Source: Bacteroidota bacterium
Lineage (GTDB): Bacteria > Bacteroidota > Bacteroidia > Bacteroidales > VadinHA17
NCBI GenBank assembly: GCA_012729475.1
Contig: JAAYDB010000181.1
Span: forward strand, 1-38,833
Direction of reading: 5' to 3'
Length of the DNA: 38,833 bases
Position 1 is the first letter of the stretch, and each line of letters starts with the position of its first letter. This document shows, in pieces, positions 1 to 9,381 of the stretch. The notes below the pieces were generated by a model that worked only from the letters and a program-made list of their open reading frames with translations, was not told the origin of the DNA and did not search any database. The position numbers and the translations under genes are program-made.

Positions 1-557
1 CAAATATTGCTGCAGGTAATAACATCAGTATCACAGGGTCAGGTACAGCGGAAGATCCTTATGTGATAAGTGAAAAAGCACATTTTGTCGGGGAGTATTA
101 TGGAGGAGGAATTGTATTCTATGTTTACGATAACGGCAGGCATGGTCTCATAGCATCGCTTGCCGATCAGGACCCGGCTATACAGTGGTATAACGGGGTT
201 AAAAGGTACACCAATACTACAGGAGACGGAATAAACGCCGGTGAGATGAACACCATGCTTATCATTGCCCTTCAGACGGATGATGAGCCTCTGGGTAATT
301 TTGCAGCCAAAGTGTGCGCAGATTACTCAGTTAGTGTTGATGGTATAAACTATGGCGACTGGTACTTACCATCAAGATTTGAATTAACCTTACTATTTTT
401 AAGTAAAGAATACATTGGTAACTTTAACAGTGATTATTACTGGAGTTCAACGGAATTCAGCAGCATAAGTGCCTGGTGTCAGGATTTCAACTCAGGTGTT
501 GTCACCAACACTGTCAAGAGTTTCCCTTTTGGAGTGAGAGCAATTAGAGCTTTTTGA
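1..557 (+). CDS. DUF1566-type surface protein, 3' part only
   Basis: The reading frame is open from the window edge (codons from base 3) to the TGA at 555-557, so this is the C-terminal end of a longer protein. The in-frame GTG at 63 is not convincing as a start, because upstream codons read NISITGSGTAEDPYVIS, a linker common before such domains in Bacteroidota lipoproteins and collagen-like surface proteins. The rest matches the DUF1566/Lcl C-terminal fold: GGGIVFYVYDNG near its beginning, DWYLPSRFEL, YYWSSTE, then FGVRAIRAF at the end. The family is usually extracellular and has no firmly known enzymatic role. It converges on the minus-strand beta-helix gene with only 10 bases between the stops. 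It does not appear to belong to the polysaccharide operon. Confidence 0.8.
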   Translation, partial: NIAAGNNISITGSGTAEDPYVISEKAHFVGEYYGGGIVFYVYDNGRHGLIASLADQDPAIQWYNGVKRYTNTTGDGINAGEMNTMLIIALQTDDEPLGNFAAKVCADYSVSVDGINYGDWYLPSRFELTLLFLSKEYIGNFNSDYYWSSTEFSSISAWCQDFNSGVVTNTVKSFPFGVRAIRAF

Positions 558-567
558 TAATCAGTAG

Positions 568-3500
568 TTAACGTGTTATAATAATAGTCTGAGCGGATCT
601 GATGAGTTTGTCCATAAGGACCTGAACAATATACACTCCGGAAGAGAGGTTGACAGGTATTTGTGTATTATAGGCACCCGGGTCGATCGTTGTTTCAAAG
701 CGGATATTTCCTGCCATATCAGCCACTCTCAGGGTTTGGGTCTCAGTTACCGGCTCCAGCACCATAACATTGATATGGTCCCGTGCAGGATTAGGGTATA
801 TTGATATATTTTCCGGATCATCAGGGCTATTACGGCTGTCTCCCGGAGAACCGAAGATTTTTATTTCGGAATAGTTATTCCAGGTATCCAGTTCGTTACC
901 ATGAGCTAGAAGCTTAACATAGGAATATTCTGTGTTCAGCTTGTCGGCAGGCAGATTGAAATTCTGGGGATATCCTGAGAAACCGCATGAGACACCATTC
1001 TGTAAAAGAGGTTCCCAGAAAATATTATCGCTGGAGGCAAAGAGATCGAAATATGATTCATAATGCTGGTCGGGCATGAGAGCCACCTGTATATGGTTGA
1101 TCTTCAGGGGTTCGGCCAGGCTTATGGTGATCCATTGGTTATCTCCTTCTACTGACCACCTTGTGTTCAGGTTATTATCATCAACATTAATGGGATGGTG
1201 GGGCTGAAAAAAATTGCTTGCCTCAATAATTTTTACGTTGCCCATCCGCAGTTCCGGTTTATAGGGTTTGTTGGTCACAGACAGACTTGTGGATGATTCA
1301 ACTTTCCCGTCGTTGACTGACAGTTGAAAAGTAAGAGTTTGCGGTGTTGACACAATGGGAGTGAGGAATCTTATTACAGGACCTGTTATGGATGATACAG
1401 GGATATCCGGCGGGGTCTTCCATGAGAAAGTAAGATCATCATTATCATCATCGATAGTTGCTGAGGCATCTATTTCACAGACAAATCCGGAAAAAACATC
1501 TTCTTCATAACTGACGGAAATATTTGGAGGACTGTTTTTCTCTGATGGGTCAGCGATATTATTTTTCACAGTTTCATCTGTAAGATTTGCAGCAAGCCCC
1601 AAAGAGCTTGTCTGCAGTGGTCTGCCCGGGTTCCGGGTATATGATACGCTTACCATATCCCCGAATAACACCGGGCTTGCGAGTATTAATATGACCTTGT
1701 TACCGGATATCTCTACTGAAATAACATTTCTGGCAATGCCGTTAACCATTACTGTAAAGTCGGAGGGCAGAGGCAGGGAAGAAGGATCAAGATTGACAGT
1801 GTAAGTTAACTCTACTTTTGTGGGAGAGAAGTTATTGATCAGTGAGCTGACGTACACAGGTACAACAGGCACAGGAGGATCAGGGTCGACCATCAGTATG
1901 ATTGAAGAAAAAGGAGCGAGAGTCACACTGTTGACATAGCTTTTACCTTTTACATCAAGCATTGGCTGTACCAAAGTAATACTTCTGTTGGATTCTGTTG
2001 AGTTATAATAAAAATCGATATCTGCTGTATCTTTTAAGGCAACAGGAGATATTTTAGAATTAAGATCCTGCTCATATAGTTTCTGCCACTCTTCAAGTGA
2101 TTTTGACATCACAGTTCCATTAATTCCTAAAATTATCGGTTTTGCATTATCTAAGGGTCTGGCATAGTAATTATTATCAAAATTGCCAAATTGGTCAAAA
2201 TCATTATTAATAGAATAAAGAAGAAGTGGCGTATAAGAGGGGTTTTTAGCAAATATGGTATTACTTGTTGTCAATGCAACATTTCTGGGAGGAGTACCTA
2301 AACCTCCTATTTCCTGCATTCTGATGCCACTTTGACAATCAAATACCGTATTGTTATTGATAACTACATTTTGACTGCCACTGATGAGTATTCCTCCCAT
2401 GTGTTTGACATTTGCAACCGTATTATCAGATATTTCAACACCTCCGGTAGTATAATAATCCAGATATATGCCTGCAACCCAATGGCTACTTTCGATTGGC
2501 TTACCACCAGGTGATCCTAGACCATTTAATACTATATTGTTTAGAAATTTCATATTTGAATATGTAGAGCCACCACCATACTGAATCCCACCACAATCCT
2601 CCTTAATAAAACCAAAAGTGTCAATAATATTATTTCTTATAATAATATTGTTACCTGAAAAATGTATTCCGCTGAAACCAGAATTTTTGACTCTGTTATA
2701 CTCTACAAATGAATTATTATTTCCTCTGAGATATATTGCTTTAGCGCTTTCCCAGAGCCCCTGACCCATACCGGGGAATAGACCTATATTTGTTACTTCA
2801 TTATTTCTGATATCTGTACTTTCACAATTGTCTTTCAGGCAAATTGCATTGTCATTGCAATGGTCAATGATGCAGTTATTTATTGTAATTTTATCTGATT
2901 CAAATGTCTTGATCCCATTATAACCACAAAAACTGATATCAGAGTTACTGATTATGCAATTATGATTATACCCTAAACCATTTATTGCCGTATTATTTGC
3001 TCCGGTAATTGTAAGATTCTCAATTTTGATATAAGTTACACCTCTGTCAAGAGATAATAAATAATCAAGAGGTGTCACTTTAACAAAATGAATAGTAGGA
3101 TTTTCAGAGCCGAAATACATATAAAAAGTCGATGTCTTCGTATCGTAGTACCATTCACCAAATTCATCAAGTGTCCTTTTATCATTCTGAATGAAATATC
3201 CCCAGTCTTTTCCCAGAGGGTAAGAAGTGGTTCCTCCTGAAAATGTAAGCGTAGTGCCTGTATGATTAGTAACCGGATATCTGCTTATTCTGTTACGGTT
3301 ACTATTCCTTACCACTACTTCTGCTCCTGTCCAGTTTATACCTGTTGTTGCTAATTCAGCATCTGTAAGAGCTGTAACACCGACATACGAATCAATAGAT
3401 GCCCATGTCTGAGGTTCAGGCCATACTTTGCTGTTAGGCCAACGCCCCATAGCATATTGTATTCCGTCAATTATTAACATTTCCGGACTTGATTCACAGG

Positions 3501-3852
3501 TTAACGAAGCCGAATAAATACCGCCGCCTACATCTGTCCATGAAGAAAGTGTGGTAAAACCTGTTATTATGGGTTTACCTCCACTTCCGTAAGATCCAAT
3601 TATGATAGGTGCTAAAGCTGATCCTGATTTTGTTATTTTAAGAGTCCCGTAAAATATATCACCACTTTTAAACAGGATTTTGTCACCGGGATTCAAAACA
3701 GAAAAAACAGAATTAACTTTGGCTATTGTCTGCCATGCTGTTGATTCTGACAGTCCATCGGCTGAATCGCTTCCTGTTGAGCTGACATAATAGTCAGTTG
3801 CAGAGGCGAATACGCTGATGATTGATAATGTAAATACAAGAATACACCTCAT
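568..3852 (-). CDS. Secreted right-handed beta-helix protein with T9SS sorting domain
   Basis: Protein of 1094 residues. Residues 1-18 look like a signal peptide (ends FASA). Then comes YYVSSTGSDSADG, a typical opening of parallel beta-helix (pectate-lyase-like) proteins, and about 550 residues of short Asn-rich turns (NNTAI, NNEVT, RNNII). Around 665-770 is one Ig-like SwmB/SWM-type repeat (FTVMVNG, GDMVSVSYT), then a cadherin/PKD-like segment. Around 880-1000 is an F5/8 type C carbohydrate-binding-like domain (NTRWS, QWITISL, YFDLFASSDN). The last 80 residues form a T9SS type A sorting domain (YPNPARDHINV, SGVYIVQV). Secretion and surface attachment or release are expected. Family members include polysaccharide lyases and epimerases, but I cannot point to catalytic residues. 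It is a close paralogue of the gene at 33657-37859 and divergent from asnB. Confidence 0.85.
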   Translation of the reverse strand: MRCILVFTLSIISVFASATDYYVSSTGSDSADGLSESTAWQTIAKVNSVFSVLNPGDKILFKSGDIFYGTLKITKSGSALAPIIIGSYGSGGKPIITGFTTLSSWTDVGGGIYSASLTCESSPEMLIIDGIQYAMGRWPNSKVWPEPQTWASIDSYVGVTALTDAELATTGINWTGAEVVVRNSNRNRISRYPVTNHTGTTLTFSGGTTSYPLGKDWGYFIQNDKRTLDEFGEWYYDTKTSTFYMYFGSENPTIHFVKVTPLDYLLSLDRGVTYIKIENLTITGANNTAINGLGYNHNCIISNSDISFCGYNGIKTFESDKITINNCIIDHCNDNAICLKDNCESTDIRNNEVTNIGLFPGMGQGLWESAKAIYLRGNNNSFVEYNRVKNSGFSGIHFSGNNIIIRNNIIDTFGFIKEDCGGIQYGGGSTYSNMKFLNNIVLNGLGSPGGKPIESSHWVAGIYLDYYTTGGVEISDNTVANVKHMGGILISGSQNVVINNNTVFDCQSGIRMQEIGGLGTPPRNVALTTSNTIFAKNPSYTPLLLYSINNDFDQFGNFDNNYYARPLDNAKPIILGINGTVMSKSLEEWQKLYEQDLNSKISPVALKDTADIDFYYNSTESNRSITLVQPMLDVKGKSYVNSVTLAPFSSIILMVDPDPPVPVVPVYVSSLINNFSPTKVELTYTVNLDPSSLPLPSDFTVMVNGIARNVISVEISGNKVILILASPVLFGDMVSVSYTRNPGRPLQTSSLGLAANLTDETVKNNIADPSEKNSPPNISVSYEEDVFSGFVCEIDASATIDDDNDDLTFSWKTPPDIPVSSITGPVIRFLTPIVSTPQTLTFQLSVNDGKVESSTSLSVTNKPYKPELRMGNVKIIEASNFFQPHHPINVDDNNLNTRWSVEGDNQWITISLAEPLKINHIQVALMPDQHYESYFDLFASSDNIFWEPLLQNGVSCGFSGYPQNFNLPADKLNTEYSYVKLLAHGNELDTWNNYSEIKIFGSPGDSRNSPDDPENISIYPNPARDHINVMVLEPVTETQTLRVADMAGNIRFETTIDPGAYNTQIPVNLSSGVYIVQVLMDKLIRSAQTIIITR

Positions 3853-4215
3853 TATAGGTACCCGGGTATTTAATAGTTTTTCTTTGACTTCCAGATGCTG
3901 ATTAAACGGTTTCTATTCAAATATGTTTCAGGATAAAAAAAGGCCTTCTTTATCTTTAATTATAAAATTTTATAATTTTATTATATGAGTATCAGGAATC
4001 ATACACAATATTTCATTGATTTTCTTCATCTACCCCGGCCCCAAGGGGAGCGAAGAAAATCAATTTTCTCCCCTTGGGGTAGGGGTAAATAAATTGATTT
4101 TCAAGCGATTTTGTAAATATTATTAATGATTCCTGATACTCATATTTTATTAAAACACTTTAAATAATATAATCACATTGAATTGTTTCTGTAAAGTAAC
4201 TTATCCTTATATACT
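3853..4215. other. Divergent intergenic region (363 bp)
   Basis: No gene is visible here. It separates the minus-strand beta-helix gene from the plus-strand polysaccharide operon, so it should carry promoters for both. I found no clean match to the Bacteroidota TAnnTTTG element on either strand. Nearly half of it is a palindromic element (3983-4145), annotated separately. The remaining 70 bases before asnB are very AT-rich. Confidence 0.6.
3983..4145. repeat. MITE-like nested palindromic element, 163 bp
   Basis: Perfect 20-bp terminal inverted repeats: ATATGAGTATCAGGAATCAT at 3983-4002 and its exact complement at 4126-4145. Inside is a hairpin with 20-base arms at 4031-4050 and 4068-4087 (18 of 20 pairs), rich in CCCC/GGGG. 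A third set pairs 4015-4027 with 4052-4064 (13 bp perfect), and the same middle bases (4055-4066) also pair perfectly with 4091-4102, giving two mutually exclusive folds. There is no coding capacity. The outer repeats and palindromic core suggest a small non-autonomous mobile element or REP-like sequence. I see no clear target-site duplication: bases just outside the repeats (TT and TT) are uninformative. Confidence 0.7.
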
Positions 4216-6099
4216 ATGTGCGGTTTTGTAGGTCTTGTTAACACCGACGGGAGTCCGGCAGAAAGCCGGCTGCTTGAACGGATGGCATCAGTTATTCATT
4301 ACAGGGGACCTGATGAAGAGGGTCAGTTCTCTGATGGTCCTGTCGGATTCTTCCATAAAAGATTATCCATTATTGATCTCTCAACAGGCAGGCAGCCTAT
4401 GACTTTTGACGGTTGTACAATTGTCCTCAATGGTGAAATATATAATTATATTGAGTTAAGAAATGAGTTGAAGAATAAGGGCCATAAATTCAGGACCAGC
4501 TCAGATACTGAGGTTGTCCTTCATCTGTACAAGGAATACGGAGATAGATTTATAAATGATCTCAATGGAATGTTCGCCTTTATCATTTATGATAAAAAAA
4601 ATCAGAGATTACTGATAGCAAGGGATCATTTTGGTATCAAGCCTTTGTATTGGTACCAGGACAAACATAAGATCATATTTGGAAGTGAGATCAAAGCCAT
4701 ACTCAATCATCCTGAAGTATTGGCAGGATATAATATAAAAGGCCTCTATGAGTATCTGACATTTCAGTTCATTCTCGGAGAAGCTACACTTTTCAACAAT
4801 ATCAAAAAAGTATTACCAGGCCATTATATGACCATAAACCTCTTAAATAATAAAATAAGCTGTGTAGAATACTGGGAGCCTGATTTTAAAATAGACAGAT
4901 ATCACACTGAAGAATATTACATTGTTAAACTGGGAGAGATCCTTGATCAGACCATCTCACAGCAACTTAGGAGTGATGTACCTGTTGGCTCTTATCTCAG
5001 TGGAGGGCTGGATTCTTCATTTGTCACAATAATGTCAGCCTGTAAATACAGCGGGCAGTTTAAATCTTTTACAGGTGCATTTCCTGAGGAGCCCGGATTT
5101 AGTGAACTTGAATATGCCCGCGAAGCGGCACGTGTGGCAAATTCTCAGTTATATGAAGTGTTTCCTACAGAGAAGGAGTTCATAGACCTGCTACCTGGCC
5201 TGATCTGGCATCTTGATGAACCTGTGGCCGGACCGGGAGTTTTTCCACAATATATTGTATCAAAACTGGCTTCAGAACATGTTAAAGTTGTCCTTGGAGG
5301 CCAGGGCGGAGACGAGATTTTTGGTGGTTATGCAAGATATCTTGTTGCTTACCTGGAACAGGCCCTTAAAGGAGCTATCAATGAAAGTAATGAGGAAAAA
5401 GAACATATTGTATCACTGCAGTCAGTTTTGCCCAACCTCCCGATATTAAAAGCTTATACTCCTATGATTAAGGATTTCTGGAAACAGGAGGTTTTTGAAC
5501 CTATGGATAAAAGATATTTCAGACTTATTAACAGGCTGGGCTCAACGGCAGAATTTCTTAATAGTGATTTTCTTAAGGGATATGATGAGCAAGAGATATA
5601 TGAGAATTTTTCGGTGTTATTTAATCATCCAGATACTTCAAGTTATTTTAATAAAATGACCCGCTTTGATATGACAGCAAGTCTTCCTGCTTTGTTACAG
5701 GTTGAAGATCGTGTCAGTATGGCGGTTTCTGTAGAGTCAAGAGTGCCTCTGCTTGACCGGAGAATAGTGGATCTTATTTCCCACATGCCTGCAGGTATGA
5801 AGTTTAAAGGCGGAGAAATGAAGTATCTGTTTAAAAGGACCATTAAAGATGTAATCCCAAGGAAAATATTCAACAGAAAGGAGAAAATGGGTTTCCCGGT
5901 GCCACTGCATCTCTGGGCAAAGAACAATGCAAAGAATTTTATCCTTGATACTCTCCTCTCCAAAAGTGCCCGCGAAAGAAATATTATAAATTCAAAATAC
6001 GTGGAGGATCTAATAGCTTCCGAAAGGCCTTTCGGAAGAGGACTTTGGGGTATCCTGTGCCTTGAATTATGGTTTCAGCAATTCATAGATAATAATTAA
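4216..6099 (+). CDS. asnB: AsnB-type glutamine-dependent amidotransferase
   Basis: 627 residues, starting MCGFVG, so Cys2 is the N-terminal nucleophile of the class II glutaminase domain once Met is removed. The second half has the ATP-pyrophosphatase loop SGGLDSS at about 261-267 and later conserved stretches (GGQGGDE, RVPLLD, KMGFP). Canonical activity is asparagine synthesis from aspartate, glutamine and ATP. Copies inside O-antigen loci are, however, often sugar amidotransferases (WbpS-type) that turn a uronic acid into a uronamide. Being first in the operon and upstream of a nucleotide-sugar dehydrogenase fits the second reading, but the sequence alone cannot decide. The start is fixed by the required Cys2. 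A 159-base gap with no recognisable gene follows. Confidence 0.9.
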   Translation: MCGFVGLVNTDGSPAESRLLERMASVIHYRGPDEEGQFSDGPVGFFHKRLSIIDLSTGRQPMTFDGCTIVLNGEIYNYIELRNELKNKGHKFRTSSDTEVVLHLYKEYGDRFINDLNGMFAFIIYDKKNQRLLIARDHFGIKPLYWYQDKHKIIFGSEIKAILNHPEVLAGYNIKGLYEYLTFQFILGEATLFNNIKKVLPGHYMTINLLNNKISCVEYWEPDFKIDRYHTEEYYIVKLGEILDQTISQQLRSDVPVGSYLSGGLDSSFVTIMSACKYSGQFKSFTGAFPEEPGFSELEYAREAARVANSQLYEVFPTEKEFIDLLPGLIWHLDEPVAGPGVFPQYIVSKLASEHVKVVLGGQGGDEIFGGYARYLVAYLEQALKGAINESNEEKEHIVSLQSVLPNLPILKAYTPMIKDFWKQEVFEPMDKRYFRLINRLGSTAEFLNSDFLKGYDEQEIYENFSVLFNHPDTSSYFNKMTRFDMTASLPALLQVEDRVSMAVSVESRVPLLDRRIVDLISHMPAGMKFKGGEMKYLFKRTIKDVIPRKIFNRKEKMGFPVPLHLWAKNNAKNFILDTLLSKSARERNIINSKYVEDLIASERPFGRGLWGILCLELWFQQFIDNN

Positions 6100-6258
6100 G
6101 TCCAGATCACTCAAAAGCGGTTCCCTGATAGTAGTGCCTGAAGGACTATTGGCCGGGGTAGGGCCGGAATAAAAGATTTTGAAATTCTCCTTCCAGAGTA
6201 TAAACCACTGAAATTTATAGCTACCAGATACATGTACAGTTTTATTAATATTTAAATT

Positions 6259-7968
6259 ATGGGAAGTATACCATCACCTCTTAAATTGATTGATTGGAAA
6301 GTTGAAAAGATAGGCCTTATTGGACCCGGTATCGTTGGAATGCCAATGGCAGCCATGCTGGCACATGCACGGATCAGGATTGGTACAGAAAAACCTGCCA
6401 GGGTTGTTGTGGTTCAACGCGATTCAGTTAATTCCGGCTGGAAGGTTGAAGCTATTAACAATGGTAAATCAGTGATCGGAGGTATCGAACCCGGTCTTGA
6501 CATGATAACAAGGGATGCAGTGAGTAATGGATTACTGTACGCGACTCACGATTTCAACCAACTGTCAGATGCAGATGTTATCCTTGTTTCTGTCCAGACC
6601 GACAAGAAGGGTTTTGAACCCGATTATGGTCCCATGTTCGGAGCACTGGATAATCTTGCTAAGGCTCTGCAGAAAAAACCAAAGAATAAGATACCTCTTG
6701 TTATCATTGAATCAACACTTGCCCCCACCTCAATGGATACTCTTATCAGGGAACATTTCAATAAATATGGTCTTGTGGAGGGAAAGGATATTCTTCTGGG
6801 GAATAGCCCAAACAGAGTTATGCCCGGCAGACTGGTGGAGAGAGTACAGGCCTCTGATAAGCTTGCCGGTGGCTTGAACCCGGAAACGCCAAAGCTAATA
6901 GAACATCTTTATAAGAATATTGTAACGAAGGGAACTGTCTTTTGTACAAACAGTCTTACCGCTGAAATAGTGAAGACACTCGAAAATGCATACAGGGATG
7001 TGAGAGTTGCCTTTTCAACTGAAATAGTACGTTACTGCGACAGTAATAATATAGATTTCTATGAAGTGAGAGATAAAGTCAACGCATTGCTTTCTCAACC
7101 GGATAATGCAACAACAGACCCCAATGCTGTTCCAAGCGGTGGGATCCTTATCCCCATGCTGGGTGTAGGGGGACATTGCCTGCCCAAAGACGGTATCCTG
7201 CTATGGTGGAGAAAAATTGAGACAGGACTCGATACTTCCAATAGTCTTATTCTAAATTCCAGATTGATAAATGATGGTTCTCCCGTTCATACTTTCCGAC
7301 AGGCCGAAAAGGCTTTTGGAGATATGAAAGACAGTAAGATAGCATTACTGGGAGTGGCATACAGATTCAACTCGGAGGATACCCGTAACTCTCCCACACT
7401 GGCACTGGCTAATTATTTGAGAGAGGCTGGTATCAGTTATATGATGCACGATCCTTATGTGAAAAAAGATGACCAGAATTTATTGAAGTTTAAACAGGAT
7501 CCTTTTTTTACCAGGGACCTGAATGAAGCATTGAAAGATGCTGAATATGTATTTATGTGTTCTGCTCACAAAGAATACATTGAACGGTTTGATGAGATAA
7601 TTTCTTCCGGCAGTGTCAAAGGCTTGATGGATGGATGTAATATTTATTCTGCCAGTCAGTTTGATGGCCAAAAGATAGGATATGCCGGTATCGGAAGAGG
7701 ATCAGAAAAGCCTGATGATGAGTTTATTCAATTTGTCTTTGAAAGTTTCAGGGCAATGGAAAAAGGACTGGCCAACGAATTGATGGATCTCATTGATTTC
7801 TATAATACCAACTATGCTTTTGACGAATATAACAAGGTAAAATTTTCAGATGTACAGCGTCTGGCAAAAACCTGTTCCACAGGATGTGAGATAGCGAATA
7901 CGGGCAGGATTCAAATGGTTCCTGAATATAATAGATTTAAATCACGTCTGGTAGAATGTGCGACCTGA
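6259..7968 (+). CDS. UDP-glucose/UDP-ManNAc dehydrogenase family protein, long form
   Basis: 569 residues against about 420-450 in the family. The N-terminal Rossmann motif is GPGIVGMP at 22-29, an unusual form of the common GLGYVGLP. Middle signatures are SPNRVMPGR and ENAYRDVRVAF; the catalytic Cys is Cys307 in GGHCLPKD. The C-terminal UDP-binding domain holds LGVAYRFNSEDTRNSP. These features resemble WecC (UDP-ManNAc to UDP-ManNAcA, NAD-dependent) more than UDP-glucose dehydrogenase. With wecB and a WecG-family transferase in the same locus, UDP-ManNAcA is the best-guess product. About 90 extra C-terminal residues (roughly 478-569), with Cys539, Cys543 and Cys567, lie outside the usual fold and are unexplained. 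The stop codon overlaps the first unit of a heptamer array. Confidence 0.82.
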   Translation: MGSIPSPLKLIDWKVEKIGLIGPGIVGMPMAAMLAHARIRIGTEKPARVVVVQRDSVNSGWKVEAINNGKSVIGGIEPGLDMITRDAVSNGLLYATHDFNQLSDADVILVSVQTDKKGFEPDYGPMFGALDNLAKALQKKPKNKIPLVIIESTLAPTSMDTLIREHFNKYGLVEGKDILLGNSPNRVMPGRLVERVQASDKLAGGLNPETPKLIEHLYKNIVTKGTVFCTNSLTAEIVKTLENAYRDVRVAFSTEIVRYCDSNNIDFYEVRDKVNALLSQPDNATTDPNAVPSGGILIPMLGVGGHCLPKDGILLWWRKIETGLDTSNSLILNSRLINDGSPVHTFRQAEKAFGDMKDSKIALLGVAYRFNSEDTRNSPTLALANYLREAGISYMMHDPYVKKDDQNLLKFKQDPFFTRDLNEALKDAEYVFMCSAHKEYIERFDEIISSGSVKGLMDGCNIYSASQFDGQKIGYAGIGRGSEKPDDEFIQFVFESFRAMEKGLANELMDLIDFYNTNYAFDEYNKVKFSDVQRLAKTCSTGCEIANTGRIQMVPEYNRFKSRLVECAT

Positions 7969-8036
7969 GCCCTGAGCTCTGAGCCCTGAGCCCTGAGCCC
8001 TACGCTTTACGCTCTCCGCTCTACGCTTTACGCTAT
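7967..8036. repeat. Array of ten 7-bp tandem units
   Basis: Ten consecutive heptamers without slippage. Five are GAGCCCT type (one is GAGCTCT), then five are ACGCTTT type (variants ACGCTCT, CCGCTCT, ACGCTAT). The array starts within the TGA stop of the dehydrogenase gene and ends 34 bases before the ATG of the FAD oxidoreductase gene. It has no coding role. A change in unit number would alter the spacing between two operon genes but not their frames. Confidence 0.85.
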
Positions 8037-8070
8037 AAATAGTATAACAAAGCTTAATAATTTCCTACAC

Positions 8071-9381
8071 ATGTCAGACAAAAAAAACTCCTGGGGCATA
8101 ATCGGTGGCGGTATTATGGGGATGACTTTAGCCCTTCGTCTTTCACAAAAAGGCTATAAGGTAACGGTTTTCGAATCTTCCCCGAAGCCCGGAGGACTTG
8201 CCGGTTCTGTTGAAATGAACGGAGTGACATGGGACAGGTTCTATCATGTAATACTTATGTCGGACCTGGAAACAAGAAAGATACTAAGTGAAATAGGACT
8301 GGATGACGAATTGAACTGGGTTGAGACAAAGACAGGCTTTTTTTCGGGCGGCAGACTTTATTCAATGTCAAACATCTTTGAATATCTGAAATTTCCTCCC
8401 ATAAATATTTTTGGCAAGTTCCGTCTGGGCCTTACTATCATAGCTGCATCACTGATCAGAGACCGGAGGAGGATGGAAAAGATCCCTGTAGAAAAATGGC
8501 TTAAGAGATGGTCAGGAAAAAGTGTTTTCGATAAGATATGGCTACCCTTACTTAAAGCCAAACTGGGAGATCATTATAAAGATACTTCAGCTTCATTTAT
8601 ATGGTCAACGATCCAGAGGATGTATGCAGCAAGACGGACCGGACTGAAAAAAGAGATGTTCGGATATGTAAGCGGAGGATATGAAAGAATTAACAGGTCT
8701 TTTGAGGAAAAGCTGAAAAATCTGGGTGTGGAGGTTTTGGTTAATAAACATGTAAGCCTGGTTGAACAGGGTATCAATGATAGAATAACAGTTAAGACAG
8801 AATCATCAGATACTTATGATTTTGATCATGTAATTTCAACACTTCACTCAGGTGATTCAGTGAAGATAGCTCCTTCGCTGAATGCAGAAGAAGCCGAACG
8901 GCACAGATCAATAAAATATCTCGGAGTAGTTTGTCCCCTGGTTTTACTAAGAAAACCGGTATCAAATTATTACGTAACGAACATAACTGATACCTGGCCC
9001 CCTTTTACGGGAATTATCGAAATGACTGCACTGGTGGACCCGAAAGAATTGAATGATCTGAATCTTGTTTATCTGCCAAAGTATGTGGAACCAGACCATG
9101 AAATCTTTGGAAAATCCAAAACAGAATTACGTGAATACTTCCTGAAATCCTTATTTAAAATGTACCCTGCATTGTCAGAAGATGATATTGTTCACTTCAG
9201 CATAGCTTCTGAAAAAAGGGTTTTTGCTCTTCCGTCATTGCATTATTCTGAAATGCTTCCTTCTGTAAGCACATCATTAAAAGGGTATTATATTATAAAC
9301 TCGGCACAGATAGTAAATTCAACTCTGAATGTAAACGAGACTATCCGGATAGCTGAGAAGAAACTTGAAGAGATACTCTGA
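8071..9381 (+). CDS. FAD-dependent oxidoreductase (amine oxidase / protoporphyrinogen oxidase-like)
   Basis: 436 residues. The N-terminal dinucleotide-binding motif is GGGIMG at 12-17, followed by the acidic strand end VFESSPKPGGLAG, typical of the flavin amine oxidase/phytoene desaturase/UDP-galactopyranose mutase superfamily. A C-terminal FAD-contacting segment is NAQIVNSTLNVNETIR. No membrane segment is evident. Members like this are common in polysaccharide loci, but their substrate is usually unknown. A sugar or lipid-linked sugar oxidation or isomerisation is possible. It follows the dehydrogenase with only the heptamer array between them, and a non-coding stretch of about 400 bases follows. 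Confidence 0.8.
   Translation: MSDKKNSWGIIGGGIMGMTLALRLSQKGYKVTVFESSPKPGGLAGSVEMNGVTWDRFYHVILMSDLETRKILSEIGLDDELNWVETKTGFFSGGRLYSMSNIFEYLKFPPINIFGKFRLGLTIIAASLIRDRRRMEKIPVEKWLKRWSGKSVFDKIWLPLLKAKLGDHYKDTSASFIWSTIQRMYAARRTGLKKEMFGYVSGGYERINRSFEEKLKNLGVEVLVNKHVSLVEQGINDRITVKTESSDTYDFDHVISTLHSGDSVKIAPSLNAEEAERHRSIKYLGVVCPLVLLRKPVSNYYVTNITDTWPPFTGIIEMTALVDPKELNDLNLVYLPKYVEPDHEIFGKSKTELREYFLKSLFKMYPALSEDDIVHFSIASEKRVFALPSLHYSEMLPSVSTSLKGYYIINSAQIVNSTLNVNETIRIAEKKLEEIL

Noticed and set aside
5643-5963. Antisense open frame of 106 codons within asnB
   Set aside because: It is the complement of strongly conserved AsnB sequence; no independent evidence.
6100-6258. Possible decayed gene or regulatory RNA between asnB and the dehydrogenase
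   Set aside because: No open frame, hairpin or family-like peptide could be supported; only a short GGCCGG direct repeat is seen.
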